From: Mansonella perstans
Lineage: Eukaryota; Nematoda; Chromadorea; Rhabditida; Onchocercidae
Assembly: GCA_037074765.1 (NCBI GenBank)
Contig: JBAMDO010000180.1
Span: 39,553-103,552 of the forward strand
Direction: 5' to 3'
Length of the DNA: 64,000 nt
The position numbers were made by a program, and so were the translations under genes. Under the pieces are notes generated by a model. That model saw only the letters and a program-made list of their open reading frames with translations. It was not told the origin of the DNA and did not search any database. This document shows, in pieces, positions 1 through 23,343 of the stretch (position 1 is the first letter of the stretch; every line of letters begins with the position of its first letter).

Positions 1-1214
1 ACATTATTATAGATAAAGAATCGAAAGGGCAGAGAGGTATTATCTCCTGCATTGCTGTTAGTCCCATTCTACCAACAAATTATGCGGCTGGATCATATGG
101 CAAGACAGGTTAATCTTTTCATTCCTGTAAAAGGTAACATTTTCCCAATGGAACAAGTAGTACGTAACCAGATAAATTACAGTAATAGCAGTGATGTAGC
201 ACTTAGAAAATGACTAACAGTATAAACATTTTTCAGTTGGCTTCTACTCGGACTATTCGCCAAGTGTAGAATGTATGTTCGAATGTCCACTAGCAGTAAC
301 CTTGCTTCGCTATACTCCCGATGGTAACTTCTTACTGACAGTGGGAAGAAAGGTATTTGTTTCCATACGTAGTTCACCAGTTATGAGAAAGAGAATTAGA
401 TTTTTTGTTTGTACGTCGATGGAAAAATGCTGAACAGTCAAAACTGGAAATGCAATCTGAATTTATCTATTTCCTTCAAATGTGTTGTTCCCTCTTTGAG
501 CATTTTCCAGACTGTCCAAATTGTTGCAGGATGATGATATTATATGTTGGGACTTACGATATCCTGGAAAGATATACAGCTTATATAGCCGACCTTCGAA
601 AACCAATCAGCGTATTTATTTCGACATAGACAGGTACTGCTAACAATTAACGGTTTAATTTAAGAAAGATAGATAAATGATATTGTTTCACTTTTAAAAC
701 AATGACAAATGTGAAAAGATCGATATAAGGAAAAAACTTGAATTAAGCACAGAACCCTTACAATGGTTGGATTTCAGTTCAGGTACATATCTATTCAGTG
801 GCAGTAGCAACGGTGAATTATACATCTTCGATCTGAAATGCACTAACGGTGATGAACCACTGGCTCCATGCGCCCAATTATCTGCGCATAGTTCAGCATT
901 ATGTGGCGTGAGGTTTGTATCATTGCTTAAAGAATATTTCCATCTCTATTAATGCGCAGAAGGAAAAACTTGATGAGGTAACAGAACGGTAGAGAAAGAA
1001 AAAAGGTCATTACTGTCGTTCTGAATTGAACCTGTAATCCTTTTTTAGCATACACAAAGAATGTCCACTCGTAGCCACTTGCAGCGGACAAAGAGTCTTT
1101 CCTTTCCCTGAGCTCGATCAAATGGATGATACTGGTTCAAGAATAACATATGAAGATATAAATTCACCGGAACTTCTAGATAATTCTTTAGCGCTGTGGT
1201 CCTTTGATCAGTAG
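1..1214 (+). CDS. WRAP53: Telomerase Cajal body protein 1 (WRAP53/TCAB1/WDR79), 3' part
   Basis: This is the C-terminal part of a WD40 protein that in animals binds the CAB box of scaRNAs and telomerase RNA and carries them to Cajal bodies. Coding exons are 3-108 (entering from the left edge), 237-352, 530-633, 778-912 and 1049-1214, and the frame holds at each junction. The translation carries the family's signatures in order: KGQRGIISCIAVSP and GSYGKT, then YTPDGNFLLTVGRKDDDI, then CWDLRYPGKIYSLYSRPS, TNQRIYFDID, FSGSSNGELYIFD, and finally ECPLVATCSGQRVFPFPE, which matches the human TCAB1 end region (LLATASGQRVFPEP). It ends ALWSFDQ-stop, so it lacks the long tail after the last blade. AATAAA at 1501-1506 is a candidate poly(A) signal. 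The next gene is convergent. The 5' end lies outside the window. Identification is by recalled family similarity; the splice sites are visible. Confidence 0.9.
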
Positions 1215-1647
1215 TCTACGATTTCTTCAACTATAAAAGAAATAATATTTGGTTATGAAAGGTTCACTGATTACAGTAATTATTTATTGATATGATGTTA
1301 AACATGTTTCTATGTACAAATTATCGATACATGAACAGTACTCTCAGCTAGCCTATTCGATGTTATATATAATCGTATGTTTTTTAATTTTGTATAAATT
1401 GCTGACAGCCTGATAAAAGATGGATACAGTAATAGGAAAAAATGTTGTTCTAAGTAATCACGTATTTTGTAGAATTTTTAATTCATTTAAATTTCGCGTA
1501 AATAAAGTCATACATTAAACTCGAACGTACAGTAGACAAGAATCATTAATGACCACAGGGGTTGCTATTTGGTACCAGTTAGAGTGAAACCATGTAGCGA
1601 AAGGTAATAAACTTGATACCATGAGACACTTCTATGTGTAAGCAGTT

Positions 1648-3808
1648 TTATCCTTTGGGAAATAAAGCTATCAGGCTTGCAATAAGGGCAAATCCAACAA
1701 TCACTGAAAGGAGTTTTGCGACACGAAATTGGCGTTGGTGGAATTCGTGCGGTAATATTTCGACACAAGTTATGTACAAAAATGTTCCACACGCTGTTGC
1801 CTATGAATATTGATTCGGATTAGTTAAACAGAGAAGATGTTATTTCTCTCGGATAACCTGCTAATTTTGACTTATGTGTGTTTCACTTTCTCTACAGTTT
1901 CTCCTGGGCTAACTGTATCATCTCTTACTATAAACATCTGAAAACTTTCCGGTGCTCTTACCATACATTTAAGAATACAGCATGAAGCATGAGATTTAGC
2001 CCTTTTAAATAGTCAGATAATTAAGCACAGATGAATTCTACTTCAAGTTCGAGTATTAATGAATGCAGCAAAAAATTAATTACCTGTGTAACAAAAGAAA
2101 CTATGCCAGCAATAAGTGGCGACCCACTGCTGACGAAATCCAGAAGGGCGATGCCACCAAAACCTCCGACAATAATCTGTCCAGCGAAGATAGTCGAACA
2201 TAGTAGCACCGTTGTAAGATTTAAAGCACTCTGCACAAGACGAACTCCAAGTGAGAAGCCAATAACTGTTTTATGCAGAAGCAATGCACAGAAGATCTGC
2301 ATATACGTGGTTTAAATACCACAAAATTTTACGAACAGGACAATGAATAATGCAAATGTTACGCTGACTTGATGCTAAACCTTATCCAGAAAGCAGAATC
2401 ATAAACTATTCTTTACGGCTCCAGAAAAAAAAATTAAAAAAAAAAACCAAAAGAAATAGCACTGAAATGTTTCCATTCTTAAATATTTACCTGTATAGTT
2501 TCGTCAATGCTGCTTACAAGGCCTAACGATAGGCCTTCAAATATAGCGTGCAACGATAGCGCCATCACTAGCAGAATAACTCGTACTGTCGACTGCGACT
2601 GCATCAAAGATCGCTCGTTAACTTCAATATCTGAATTTCAAGGACAATTATCTTTTTTTTAACTCAACAATCAGTTCTGATAAAAATATCCAATAAAACG
2701 AGACAAAAACAGTCAGTAGTGTATACAAGTTACAAACCGTATTCCGAGTGAAGGTCTGAGAGTTCAGGATTTTGTTCGTTTCGATCGTAGTGTCCAGTGA
2801 TTAAGTTATCGATGTCCGTTGAACCATGGCATTGTTTTTCGCGAATAAACAAAATAACCTAATTTTGAAAAAGAAAAATCATATCTTCTGTAGTTGCTGC
2901 ATCTTCTGTACTATATATTGACCGACCACAATCACAGAAAAAGGGATGCTGTTGTCAGCTAATCAGATCTTCCAAACGATGTGGTGGAGATGCTTGAAGA
3001 TGTGGAGGAAAACATCCCAAAATATTACTGTTACACACAACATGCAAGAACAACAATCATTGGAAAAAGCACAGATAACAGTTTTTGAACTAAAAGTTAC
3101 CTGTTCAATTGTAAGCACCAACAGAAATCCAACAGCTACAAAAATCTCCATAACTGGATAGGAATAAGTGATCTGTTGAATCTTTTCAACTCTTCTAAGA
3201 CTTTCCTTTGCATTCGATAATAAGTCCAGGAGACATGTTGCCAAAAACACACCGCCACCAAATACAGAGATCAAGGAGAGTACTGGCCAAAATCCAGTAG
3301 TTATATTTGCTATGCGTCGAAGCAAGAATGCAAGCTGTAAATTACGACTGTGTCACTATGTTATTCTTAATAATAACAACACTTCGTTATGATTTAGACA
3401 ATATGGCTATCATAAAAAGAATGAGCCGTATAATTCATATCAATAAGAGCCTAGAGAAATTGATAGAATCCCGATAAGAACAGCAACATCCGTAGCCTAA
3501 CTGCAAATTACTGAATATGCATCGATCCTTCTCTATTGGGAGTGTATTCCTTACCCGACCATCGAGAAAAGAATTAAGAAAATTTACATGTGTAGTTAAA
3601 CGTATGGTAAGATTTGCAAAAGTTTTAAAAAGATTGGATTTTGTCGATAATAACGGAAAAAGAAAAAATTATAACACACAGAGCAAGCTAGAAGAGTTAC
3701 GATAAATAGAGTGATGATAAGACCCGCTCTGAGAAATTGATGTGCTGGAATGATTGGTCCTGGTGGTGTTGCAGATAACAGGAATAGGTTTCTAATGTCG
3801 ATATACAT
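1648..3808 (-). CDS. ZIP-family (SLC39A1/2/3-like) zinc transporter
   Basis: This multi-pass membrane protein of 329 residues probably imports zinc into the cytosol. Exons on the minus strand are 3808-3680, 3334-3101, 2858-2738, 2630-2491, 2296-2084 and 1800-1648; together they make 990 nt with frame kept throughout. TM1 is at about residues 28-47 and is followed by SVFGGGVFLATCLLDLL, the ZIP subfamily II TM2 signature. A short His/Asp/Glu-rich loop (CHGSTDIDNLITGHYDRNE) precedes TM4, which carries the LSLHAIFEGLSLGL motif (H189, E193). TM5 has LLLHKTVIGFSLGVRL (H216, K217). These positions form the transport site in the family. The C-terminus has GTFLYITCVEILPHEF and ends FPKG. It is shorter than many ZIPs because the TM3-TM4 loop is short. 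It faces NTMT1 across a 1.36-kb gap. The ATG at 3808 is the only start tested; a further 5' exon cannot be excluded. Confidence 0.9.
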
Positions 3809-5172
3809 CTTTTTCTGATGAATTGAATTGAACTTGTCAGCTGAAATTAAATCCTTAAAAAATAAGTATTGGTAAAAAGCTGTTAAAACTTTTCTTTTAT
3901 CAATATTTTACGAATAATCATTAGATTAGAGTGCAAAATAACGTTTTTATGAAATCTAAATTCAAAAACTTTTCCAAATAATTGTTTTCACTCGTCCTCC
4001 TGGTAATCGGAAAAGAAAATGATCCGAAAATTCATTTATTATTATTAATTTAATTTGCAAAAATAAACATTAAACATTAATGATTGGTTAACCAAAATAT
4101 TTACCTTTTATTTCGCAGTAAGAAAAATTACAGTAATGCCCTATATGATTCCAAATACGGAAATAATTACCAAGTCGAAAAGATATATCCACCTATTCCT
4201 GATATACCGGAAATACTTCACGTGACTTTCTAACATTAAAGCATCTAAAAAATGACACTGTATTACATCAGCGGAACATGAAGAAGTTTTCAGGTGTAAA
4301 ACACACACACACACACACACATACACACAAGAAACTAAATGACGAATACATGAATGAACCCATGCGTATTTACGTTTAACGATATCGCAGTAAGCGTATA
4401 GCACAAACATAAGCTTCAAATGTTCAGGATATGATGGTGAATACAACCACAAATTTAACAAACCAAACGCCTTTTGCTCCATTCATTTGACCTCTCAATA
4501 AAATATTCCAAATCATCCGAGTCTACCCGAAGAATTCCAGGTGACGTAGTACATGGGATAAAGTATTTGTATACCACGTCATCCTGAAAATGCTAAGCGG
4601 GAATTTAAGTAAGGAGAAAGCTATGTTGATTTTTCTCTATTCCTTCGAATTGTACGGATAAATTTTCACTTGTGTAGAGCGTTGTAAAGAGAGTTAGGCG
4701 TGAAGTATGAAGTACACGTAGTCTTATTAGGGATAATGCGACTCAATGACGACGTTCGATAATAAACCGTTTGAAGATTATCGCACATTGGATTTTTTTT
4801 CATACGGCTGGCGTTACTTTTGTTAACGTTATATTGCATATTTGTAATTTGAGTTAAACTTACGTCACATCATATAACGTCTCTATCAAGTTAAAAGTTA
4901 TTGTGCACACGCAAATATTGCAAGTAAATATTACGTCAGTTTAAGGGAAATTGCAAACTGAATATGTACAGGTTTTAATTAACAATACATTGCATGTATT
5001 ATTGCATCATTTTTCTTTACACAACGTTACATAAGGTTGTTATTCAATCTTAGTTGACAATGCTGCACATATTTGACTTATGTTACGTTACCTAGGTTAC
5101 GTTATGTCATTTGCATGGCATTAACTTTTTTGCATATTTATAGAACTATATTTTCGATGCTCAAAATGAAAA
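3809..5172. other. Divergent intergenic region between ZIP and NTMT1
   Basis: No convincing gene is seen here. An AC dinucleotide run interrupts an otherwise unsupported minus-strand open frame at 4141-4482. The right-hand third (about 4820-5110) is rich in ACGT-core motifs, including two exact TTACGTCA sites at 4860-4867 and 4931-4938 and a TTACGTTA-type pair around 5083-5105. The region should hold both promoters if the two annotated starts are correct. Confidence 0.5.
4300..4329. repeat. (AC)n microsatellite
   Basis: About 15 AC units run with one AT interruption near the right end. It lies upstream of the ZIP gene and looks non-coding. Confidence 0.9.
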
Positions 5173-7721
<2,549 letters not shown>

Positions 7722-8381
7722 AGTAAACATATGCATAGAAATTACATGTACTTTCATTATGGGTTTTGATATATCGCATTCCGTTTTTCATATCTTTTTG
7801 ATTGCTTGTTTTTACTCATTGTTATAAATTTCCAAAATAAACAGTTTTCAGTGTTTATGTTAGTTTCATTTTTAAGTTGAACGTTTACTCTATTAAGTGG
7901 TACCTTTTCTTTTTAATCAACGTAGAAATAGACCGACCAAAGAAGGGAATTCTCTGAATGCTTTTTTTTTTTGTTTTTTTCCGTCCTTAACTTTGTTAGC
8001 GTACTTTGTTATTTATGGCAGTGATACTAGCTTGCTTCCGGATTATCTTTCCTTGTATTTTAGAAAAATGGACAGTTCGTACGCTTACTGGCGTAGATAC
8101 GGTTATCGGATAAATTAAATGGAAGAATTTGATAATTTAGTTTTGCTAGCTTTTCTTTCCATCTGCATGCAGTGTTTTCTGTACGAGTAAATTTCCTGAA
8201 TTTCTCTTCTGTTTGGGGACGGAAGTTTGTGGTTTTGACATGATATTCTGTTGTAGAGAAATGTCTTCGATTGCTTTTTGAACAAGAAGGTTTCAAAAAT
8301 ACAGAAAAATCCAACCGATATTTTATCCACCAGTATCACGAGAACAGAACAATGGTGTACTGAATTATATATTATATAGCA
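7722..8381. other. Intergenic region NTMT1-RABL6
   Basis: This 660-base gap has the NTMT1 3' end and the RABL6 upstream sequence. T-runs occur at about 7965-7980. I see no further gene; short open frames here have no family resemblance. Confidence 0.5.
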
Positions 8382-15967
<7,586 letters not shown>

Positions 15968-16892
15968 TCTTCATGTAAGTAACGTGGATTGAAAGATGCT
16001 GGACCTCATTTCTTACAAATGATCTTTTGTCGTTATTTTAACTAGTGAATTTTTGAAAACCACCAATTCTATTACCACCATTCATAGGAGTTACGAATGT
16101 TATCCAATGCTAAAATTAACAAATTACATGTGAAACGAATGAATATCACACGGAAGATCTACGTTAACTGGATCGCTAAGCCTTAGTCGTTCAAGGGCAT
16201 TTACTGATCGTATCTTAATGACTTATTTGAAACTTCCAAGAAAAATGTGACCTGTCTTTTCCAATATCACACAGTGGAAATTGCTCGCCTTTCCATAGTG
16301 AAATGTTCATGTAAAATTTTATGATAATAAAAAATATTATGTACCCTCGATCGTTTATAACTTTTTGCTTGTTCATATCTACACATGCGATATTTCGTTC
16401 GGTTCCTGAGTTTGATTTTATTTCTCCTATTTAAATATTTATATTTTATAATCAAAAGTGAAATTTGAAAATGTTCAGTAAAGGAAGAGAGGATTACAAG
16501 TCATAATACTTACTTATTGACGTCTACATTTTATAAATTCATGTCGGATTGCATTTCTTAACCTTACTCACAAATATAACAGCACAGAAAATAATTTGTA
16601 CTAAATCTGGCAGGACAGATATAGTTGCTTTCACAGTAGGACAGGTTATTGGCCGTAAGGCCGGCTTTTCTTTTTCTAACGTATCCGGTATTTTGGATGG
16701 TTGATTTTCAAAATATTCTTTAAATTTTCGGCGGATTTAATTTCGGTCGCAGTGCTAGGAATCATATTTACGTCACTCTAATCGACATTTTATCTATCAA
16801 CCAGCGTACGTGCCAATTACGTGCATGAGTTATGTGGATCTAGTTACACGACAAAGTTATATGCTTCTGTTATCGTTATTTCAAATTAAACG
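15968..16892. other. Intergenic region RABL6-WBP4
   Basis: About 0.9 kb separates the two same-strand genes. It should contain the RABL6 3' UTR and the WBP4 promoter. No gene-like open frame or repeat is recognised. Confidence 0.5.
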
Positions 16893-19819
16893 ATGACGGA
16901 TGTTTGGAAGTCAAACGCAAGAAAATTTTGCGAAATATGTAAGGTAAGTAATTCGAATTTGTTACGGTTCTTACAACAATGGTAAGTAATTAAAAATGAT
17001 TAAGGAATGTTTCTTTAGTAGTAATAAATTGTGAGGAGGGAAATAGATTTTATGATGGCATTTTCCCGGTTTTTCTTTTTTTCTTGTTTTTATAATGAGA
17101 TTCTTTGTTCTAAATTAAAAAAATCTACCCTATGAATTGGCAAATGAAGCTGGGAACTTTTCAAGAATTGTTTTGTTTTATGTGAAAAAATCAAGACGAT
17201 TGATCATCTATCTAATTTAAAGGTGTGGTTTGCGGATAATCGAGTTAGTATAGAGCATCATGAAGGAGGTCAAAAGCACAAAACTGCTGTCCAAGCTAAA
17301 CTACGGGAGCTTGGCAAACAAAGCAAACAAAAAGAAAAAGAGGTAGTTTGCTCTAAGTTTCTAAGTGATTGCTTATTCTTGTGTGCAACGAACAATCTTA
17401 TATTCTTAAAGAAAAGTATGTCGAGAAAAGATTTCAAAAATGAAATGATTGAAAGAAAGATTATCGGGAAATAATCAAGTTTTTTTATGTTATATATATA
17501 ATTTATTTTGAATCACATGAAATTTGATGGAATAGTTAAATTTTGCAGCAGAGCGATCTACAAGCAACATTAGCGATGATGGAATCCGCGGCTAGCAGAA
17601 GTATGAGAATTGGTGATTCTTGTCCTTCGGGTTCGTAAATACTTTTATTTCTTGCTGTAGTCGGAAACTGAGTTGGTTTGTGAATGATTAGAGCAAGATA
17701 TGGTAATGTATTTGATCAAGATCGGCAGTTAATGTGAAATAATGCTTCAGCGGGAATAGTTGGCCCTATGCCGAAACCGAAGAAATATATGGATCCACGA
17801 GCACACAGTGCTTCAATCGCTGAAATGGCTCGTCAGATGGCGCAGCGAAGGAAGGAGGTTAGTTACCTTGTGATAAATGGAAAAATTCGAGAATTCCTCT
17901 AAATCAGGTTATCTTGATTGCGTTATATATATAATAAAATGACTTGTGTAGAAATTGGCATTTGCAGCAGGAATTAGAGCGAGCGAAAGCAGAACATAAA
18001 ACAGAAAGTGAAAAATACGATCCGGAAAGTGAAACAGTTTGGGTTGAAGCTAAGGCGGATAATGGTGCACTATATTATTTTCACATGTACAGTGGAGGTA
18101 TGGTTTATGGATCAACTTGTTATTAATTAATAAAGATAGTTGTGGCATGTTTGTTCATTTATTCATTTGTATTTTACAGCAACCGTTTGGGAACGACCCA
18201 AGAATTATTACACGGCGGAGCAATACGCTATCAAACTAGCAATGATGGAGAACGATAGTTATGCAATAAATAAAAACCAAGTTACTGAACCAGATAAATT
18301 GAAATCAGGTATGTTGGATTCATATTTTCAGGGAAATTTGTCACATATTGTGATTCTGTAATCTTTTTCAATTTTCGGTTTGAATTATGTATGATAATTT
18401 TTGTACTATCTCGTAAAAAAAGAATGAAAAAAGCCCTGTTACTTCTTTCAAAGAAAGTTCACAGGATAGTTTAACACTAGTTCATATTGTTAAGAATCAA
18501 TTTGCAGAACCACGTCGTTATTGGAGACAGCAGGAAACTTCCGCTATTAGCAAGATGAAAGTACCGCAAAGTTCTTTTTCACAGGATAAGACGGAAAAAG
18601 CAATTTCAGAAGAACGAAATGCAGAAGTTTCATCAAGTGAGCCGCTTTGTCATTATCTCGTGCTGGTTAGCATCGTATTTACTTATTTCAACTTCATGTA
18701 TTTGCTTTGTCGGATGCAATTCTCTGCTTCAGATATTCAAGATCCAAGTATTTTACAACCAGCTGTCAAGAACGAGGTAGTCGAAAGTTCGACTGAAGAT
18801 CCGCAAATCATGAAATTTGATCCAGAAATTGATGCTGCAAATTTCGTCGTCAATGAGTGTGATATTCCTTTGCCTCCATCTTCTCAGGTGACAGTTTTAA
18901 AAAAACAATTTCGGGAAATATTTTTTTAAGAAATTTTTCTGCTGTTAATCCACAGTTACCTGTTTTATGATTAATTTGACTCAAATCTCCTTATTGTTTT
19001 AATTTCTGCGTAAGGCCGTGTCATTTTTTGAATCAGGAAACTTAACTAAGATTGTCAAAAAAGTTGCGCATATTTATTTTGATGGTTATTTGAGTTATTC
19101 ATTTAGCATAAATTTTGTTCCAGAATTCAGAGCGAGAGAAACTGACATTAAAATTGGCGATGAAAGAGGAACCGTTAGAAGGAAGTAACTGTAATCAGGT
19201 TATTGAGGATGACTATTTGAATGCCGAAAGCGAAAGTATTGATGTCAAAAATGAAATGGTGGGAAGAATAACTGAAACGATTGTAGAACAAAAAGAGCCA
19301 CCACGATCAGGTCCGTACGGTCCGTGGGTACCGGTAGAGAAAGTTCCAGAGAAGCCAAAAATGTAAGCTTTTGGTTTTTCATGATAATTTATCAAGTTAT
19401 TGATAAAACAGGCATATAGTAAGGATGGTGGTAATGTCGTAGCATGCGTGATAGTTTTTTAAAAAAGTGTTTCGTCACTGAAATTTAGCTTTGCTTGGGA
19501 AATATCGTTCATTCAGAGTTTTGATTGCATATGATGGGACGTTCAAAACCTTTTTTGTTTAAGGGATAATCAGTTGTGCCATTCAGTGACGGGCTGATAA
19601 TGCATATGTTAGAAGAGTTATTTTTCCTTCAGAGACTGGGAGTTACCTACTGAAGAACAAGGACGAAAACGAGGCAGTGAACCAATGTTAGCACCAGAAA
19701 ATCTTATCACATTTAGTGATAAGAGTGCACCGATAAAACGGAAGAAGATAGATGGACCTGTTGAATTTAGGAAGAGGAAAACAACAATTAAGATTAGACA
19801 ACCTGTTGATGATCAGTAA
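16893..19819 (+). CDS. WBP4: WW domain-binding protein 4 (WBP4/FBP21), spliceosomal
   Basis: This is a component of activated spliceosomes that binds proline-rich and snRNP proteins. Ten exons (16893-16943, 17223-17342, 17549-17630, 17751-17857, 17968-18097, 18180-18308, 18508-18636, 18733-18887, 19124-19362, 19633-19819) give 442 residues in frame. The N-terminus MTDVWKSNARKFCEICKVWF followed by ADNRVSIEHHEGGQKHK is the U1-type C2H2 zinc finger found at the start of WBP4. One WW domain is visible at about residues 144-172 (VWVEAK...LYYFHMYSG...TVWERP) with both Trp residues and the final Pro. The C-terminal part has GPYGPWVPVE, matching vertebrate NPYGEWQEI, and a basic end KRKKIDGPVEFRKRKTT. 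Vertebrate proteins carry two WW domains; only one is seen here. The 17630/17631 donor (GTTCGT) is weak but is the one that keeps frame. Confidence 0.9.
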
Positions 19820-22800
19820 CAGCAGTAACGTGTTGGGAATTGCATTTTCCTATTGTATGTTATCTTCATAATCATTTATCACAAATTGTTGGTTATTTGA
19901 CTTATTATATATCATAAGTTATAAGCATTTCCCAAAGGATTTTGCCTTATATAATAATTGTTAATCCACGTGATCTGATTTGAGTTTAGTCACGTTTATT
20001 TGTTTTCCTGAACTATTTCAACCACAATTATTACGATGCCATGTGAAGAATGTATATACTCCTAATTGAATGATATCTTTTTGCTTATATTACTCATTAG
20101 GAAGGTCATATATTGACGATGTTCACAGAGGAAAACAATGAAAATAAATGCATGTTAGATAGATAAAACAGTTACATTTTTTTTTCTTTTTGCTGTTATG
20201 TCAGATAACATGTTGTTTGATCGATTTGGTTACAAGTTGAACAGTTCTTTGATATGTGTGAGATCATATGTTAAGAAATAATGAAGTTGTCTGAAATAAA
20301 AATGTTAGATCATTTCTTTTTTTCTAATTTAATTACTGATATGAATTGAAATATATTTTTAAGAAAAGGAAGAGAATGAATGAGTATTGTTGTCAACAGT
20401 TGTTTTTTCATTTTACTCATTTTCACTACAACATTTTTCATCCATTTAATAATCCCCTTGTTTCAATGAAATTTTCATTGAATTGTCCACATTGGACCGG
20501 TATTTTGATAACTTTCTTCTTCAATGTGCACTCTTCTTTCTCAACTATTTACAATTAAATATATACAGGATTCTGACATCATTTGACAAACAAATGAAAT
20601 ACATACATACATGCGTACATATATACATCTTCTATACAACGGTAGGCATACTAACATGCAATACAAACATAATGCTGTAATGATCGATCCAATCGATCAT
20701 GTGCTTGAAAATGTGAAGTATAATGGTAGGAATTTACATTGTCGTTTTATTTTCGTCCTTTTCCTGAATTATATTTTTCCATTTTCCATAAGAAATGCGG
20801 GTACCTTATCAGTTCACCTATCAATTATCACAGTGCTTTATTTTTATTTAGTTTTGTGAAATTTTTATAGAAAAGTATCGTTTAAATATGATAATCAATT
20901 TCATCAATGTTTAATGTAAAAAATATGAAAGAAAAGCCTTTTAGTTATAATTGGATGAAATATAAATGAATAAACGATAAGAAATGATTTTGGAAAAAAC
21001 AAAAGTATATTGGGTTAGCTGAAATAAAATATATGAGATAAAAAAGAAATTAAAATAATTAGCGCTTAAAATAATAATTAAAATCTTTTGGATCAAAAAA
21101 AAAGAAAAAAAAAGAATTATCAAAATGATTGCGATTAGAATACTGTTTAAATTCTTAAAAACTGAATAGCGACTTTTTTATATTATTCAATTTCTGTTCA
21201 TTTTTTTTCGGCTCAAGGAAAATTGGTCANAAATAAGTCAATGTTTTGCAATGAAATTGCTAAGGAAATTGCAAGTATGTATGTCATCAGTTAATATACC
21301 AATATATCCAAATGTATCAATTATCAATGATATATGATATATGGGAGAAAAATTTTTGTCATTCATCAGATTCAACCTTTCCGATATCCTCCTACATTGC
21401 AAAATATCCATAGATTGATAATATTTCAAAAAATTTCTCAATGTGCAAAGATTTCTTTAAATGATCGAATAAGGAATTTGAAATGATTAGTCGTTAAATA
21501 ATTCATTAAATTTTATACTTTTAATGATTGTTAATACTTTTCATTAAAATAGTATTCTCCTATTTATGAGAGAATATTGATTGTGTAGGATAAAGCATCT
21601 GATCCAATACCGCGATATTTCATTTACGGAAACTGATAACATTTTAGGAAATCCTAATATGCAATGATCAAATAAGGAATTTTGAATGATCAATCATTAA
21701 ATAATTTATTAGATTTTTATGCTTTTGATGATTATTACTACTTTTCTTTCCCTTCGATAAATAATATTCGCCTATTTACGACAGAATAAACTCAAAGGTT
21801 GTTGTTAATTCGATTTCACGTAATTGTGTAACCATCACAATTGCTATCTGTTGATAATTAATATTTCATTAATGTTTTTTTCAATGTCCATTTATAATCT
21901 ATATTAGCTGAAAAATTAATTATGGAATGTATAATTTAATAAGGTTATTGGGTGGAAAAGATAATGACTAACCAATAATTGGAAACTTCTTCTAATTTTC
22001 AGTAAGACTTATTCTATTTTTATGTATACACTTAATGATCTAGGTACGATCATTGCAGAAAATAATTATTTAATTTAAGATTTTTAATGCATATAATTTA
22101 TATCACGCTACTTCATACCTTCACGTATTGTGTTGCAGAATCCTCACGTATCTTTCAAGATATAATATTTAAGCGTTATAGCAAAGAAAAACAATTATTG
22201 CATTGCAATATACGTTGAAAAATAACTGTTTCTTATTGCAAACGAAGTATAAATCTATGAATGACTCTTTCTCCCGAGATTTCTCAAATTGTACAACTAA
22301 AAGTGACGCTGGTATTTTCTGGTCGGCCGATGCATGTTGTAAAAATTTTCATGAACGATTGTTGGATTTGGGCGTTCCTTACCTTTTTTCTTCTACGTAA
22401 TTATTTTCTCACGTCTTCTCTCAGGTTCTTCTCTCACGTATTCAATTGCTTTAATGAAATTATTTGATTTTATTGACAATGGTATTACCTGTTATGTATG
22501 TACATTTCAGTTAGAATAATTTTGTAAGTTAAACTTGACGTGACGTGTTCGGCAATCTGGTAAAGGTAATTTTTACGTGATTTAGCAACTTTATCTTCAA
22601 CTACACATTAGCTTATTCGTTGATTTAAGCAAAATTATATTCTTCGAATAGGATGAATGGATTGTTTGTTTGATCGTTTAAATACTTTTATAGACATGTT
22701 GGATGTGATCTTTACGTAATTTACTTCTATATACCGTACTGTAGCATATTTATTTCATTTATTAAAATAATTTTTGTGACGTATATGATTGGTATTTTTG

Positions 22801-23343
22801 TGATCAAAGAATACATCGTTAAGTAATGATAGGTATCAAGATTGCTGTGCTTCTTTTTGTTTACCTTATACGGTTACTGATGATTTTCACCTAATAATAA
22901 TAAAGTGTTAATGGGAGATTTCAACTGATAATATCGGGAATGCATCGTATATCAAATTGAAGATGGCTTAATAATTATTAAATTACATAAAACTTTATTC
23001 ATTTGTTAACTTTGCAAAAGTATTTCTATAATGTACCAGAAAATACGCTGAATCACGTTTATTGCGATTTTATCTCGTTGTCCCATAATGTGTGCTTTTT
23101 ACACAATTATTCTACGTGATATAACGTAGTCTACGTAATCTTGATGTACGCTTATATGGAGTAGTAGTTGATAGCAGTAAATTATTTGGTTTCCCAAGCT
23201 TTTCTTTGGACAAAGTTACGAAATTTATTGTTCATCATTATAGGATATGAAGTAATGTTGTAGCTGATATTTCAGATATATTTCGACTTGAATGACTAAT
23301 CTAATTTGGTATTTTGACTAGACACTATTCATTTGATGGTGTA
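19820..23343. other. 3.5-kb intergenic region WBP4-EEIG
   Basis: No gene is supported. It contains the WBP4 3' UTR, an unresolved base N at 21230, a perfect 9-bp inverted repeat at 20680-20700, and two diverged copies of a block of about 115-125 bases (21459-21573 and 21663-21788). Short open frames at 20346-20859 and 22203-22467 lack domains and splice context. Confidence 0.5.
21459..21788. repeat. Diverged direct duplication (unit about 205 bp apart)
   Basis: Blocks at 21459-21573 and 21663-21788 share the order: AAATGATCGAATAAGGAATT-like start, a GTTAAATAATTCATTA-like middle, and CCTATTTATGAGAGAATA-like end. They differ by many substitutions and small indels, so the duplication is old. 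Confidence 0.55.

Noticed and set aside
2031..2315. 94-codon plus-strand open frame
   Set aside because: It is the antisense shadow of the ZIP TM5-TM7 exon.
4141..4482. 113-codon minus-strand open frame upstream of the ZIP gene
   Set aside because: Its middle is a Cys-Val run from the AC microsatellite and the rest shows no family resemblance.
21230..21230. Ambiguous base N
   Set aside because: A single unresolved base in non-coding DNA has no biological meaning beyond assembly quality.
22203..22467. Overlapping short open frames in the WBP4-EEIG gap
   Set aside because: No domain, no compatible splice partners and no similarity to a known family; AT-rich chance frames are likely.
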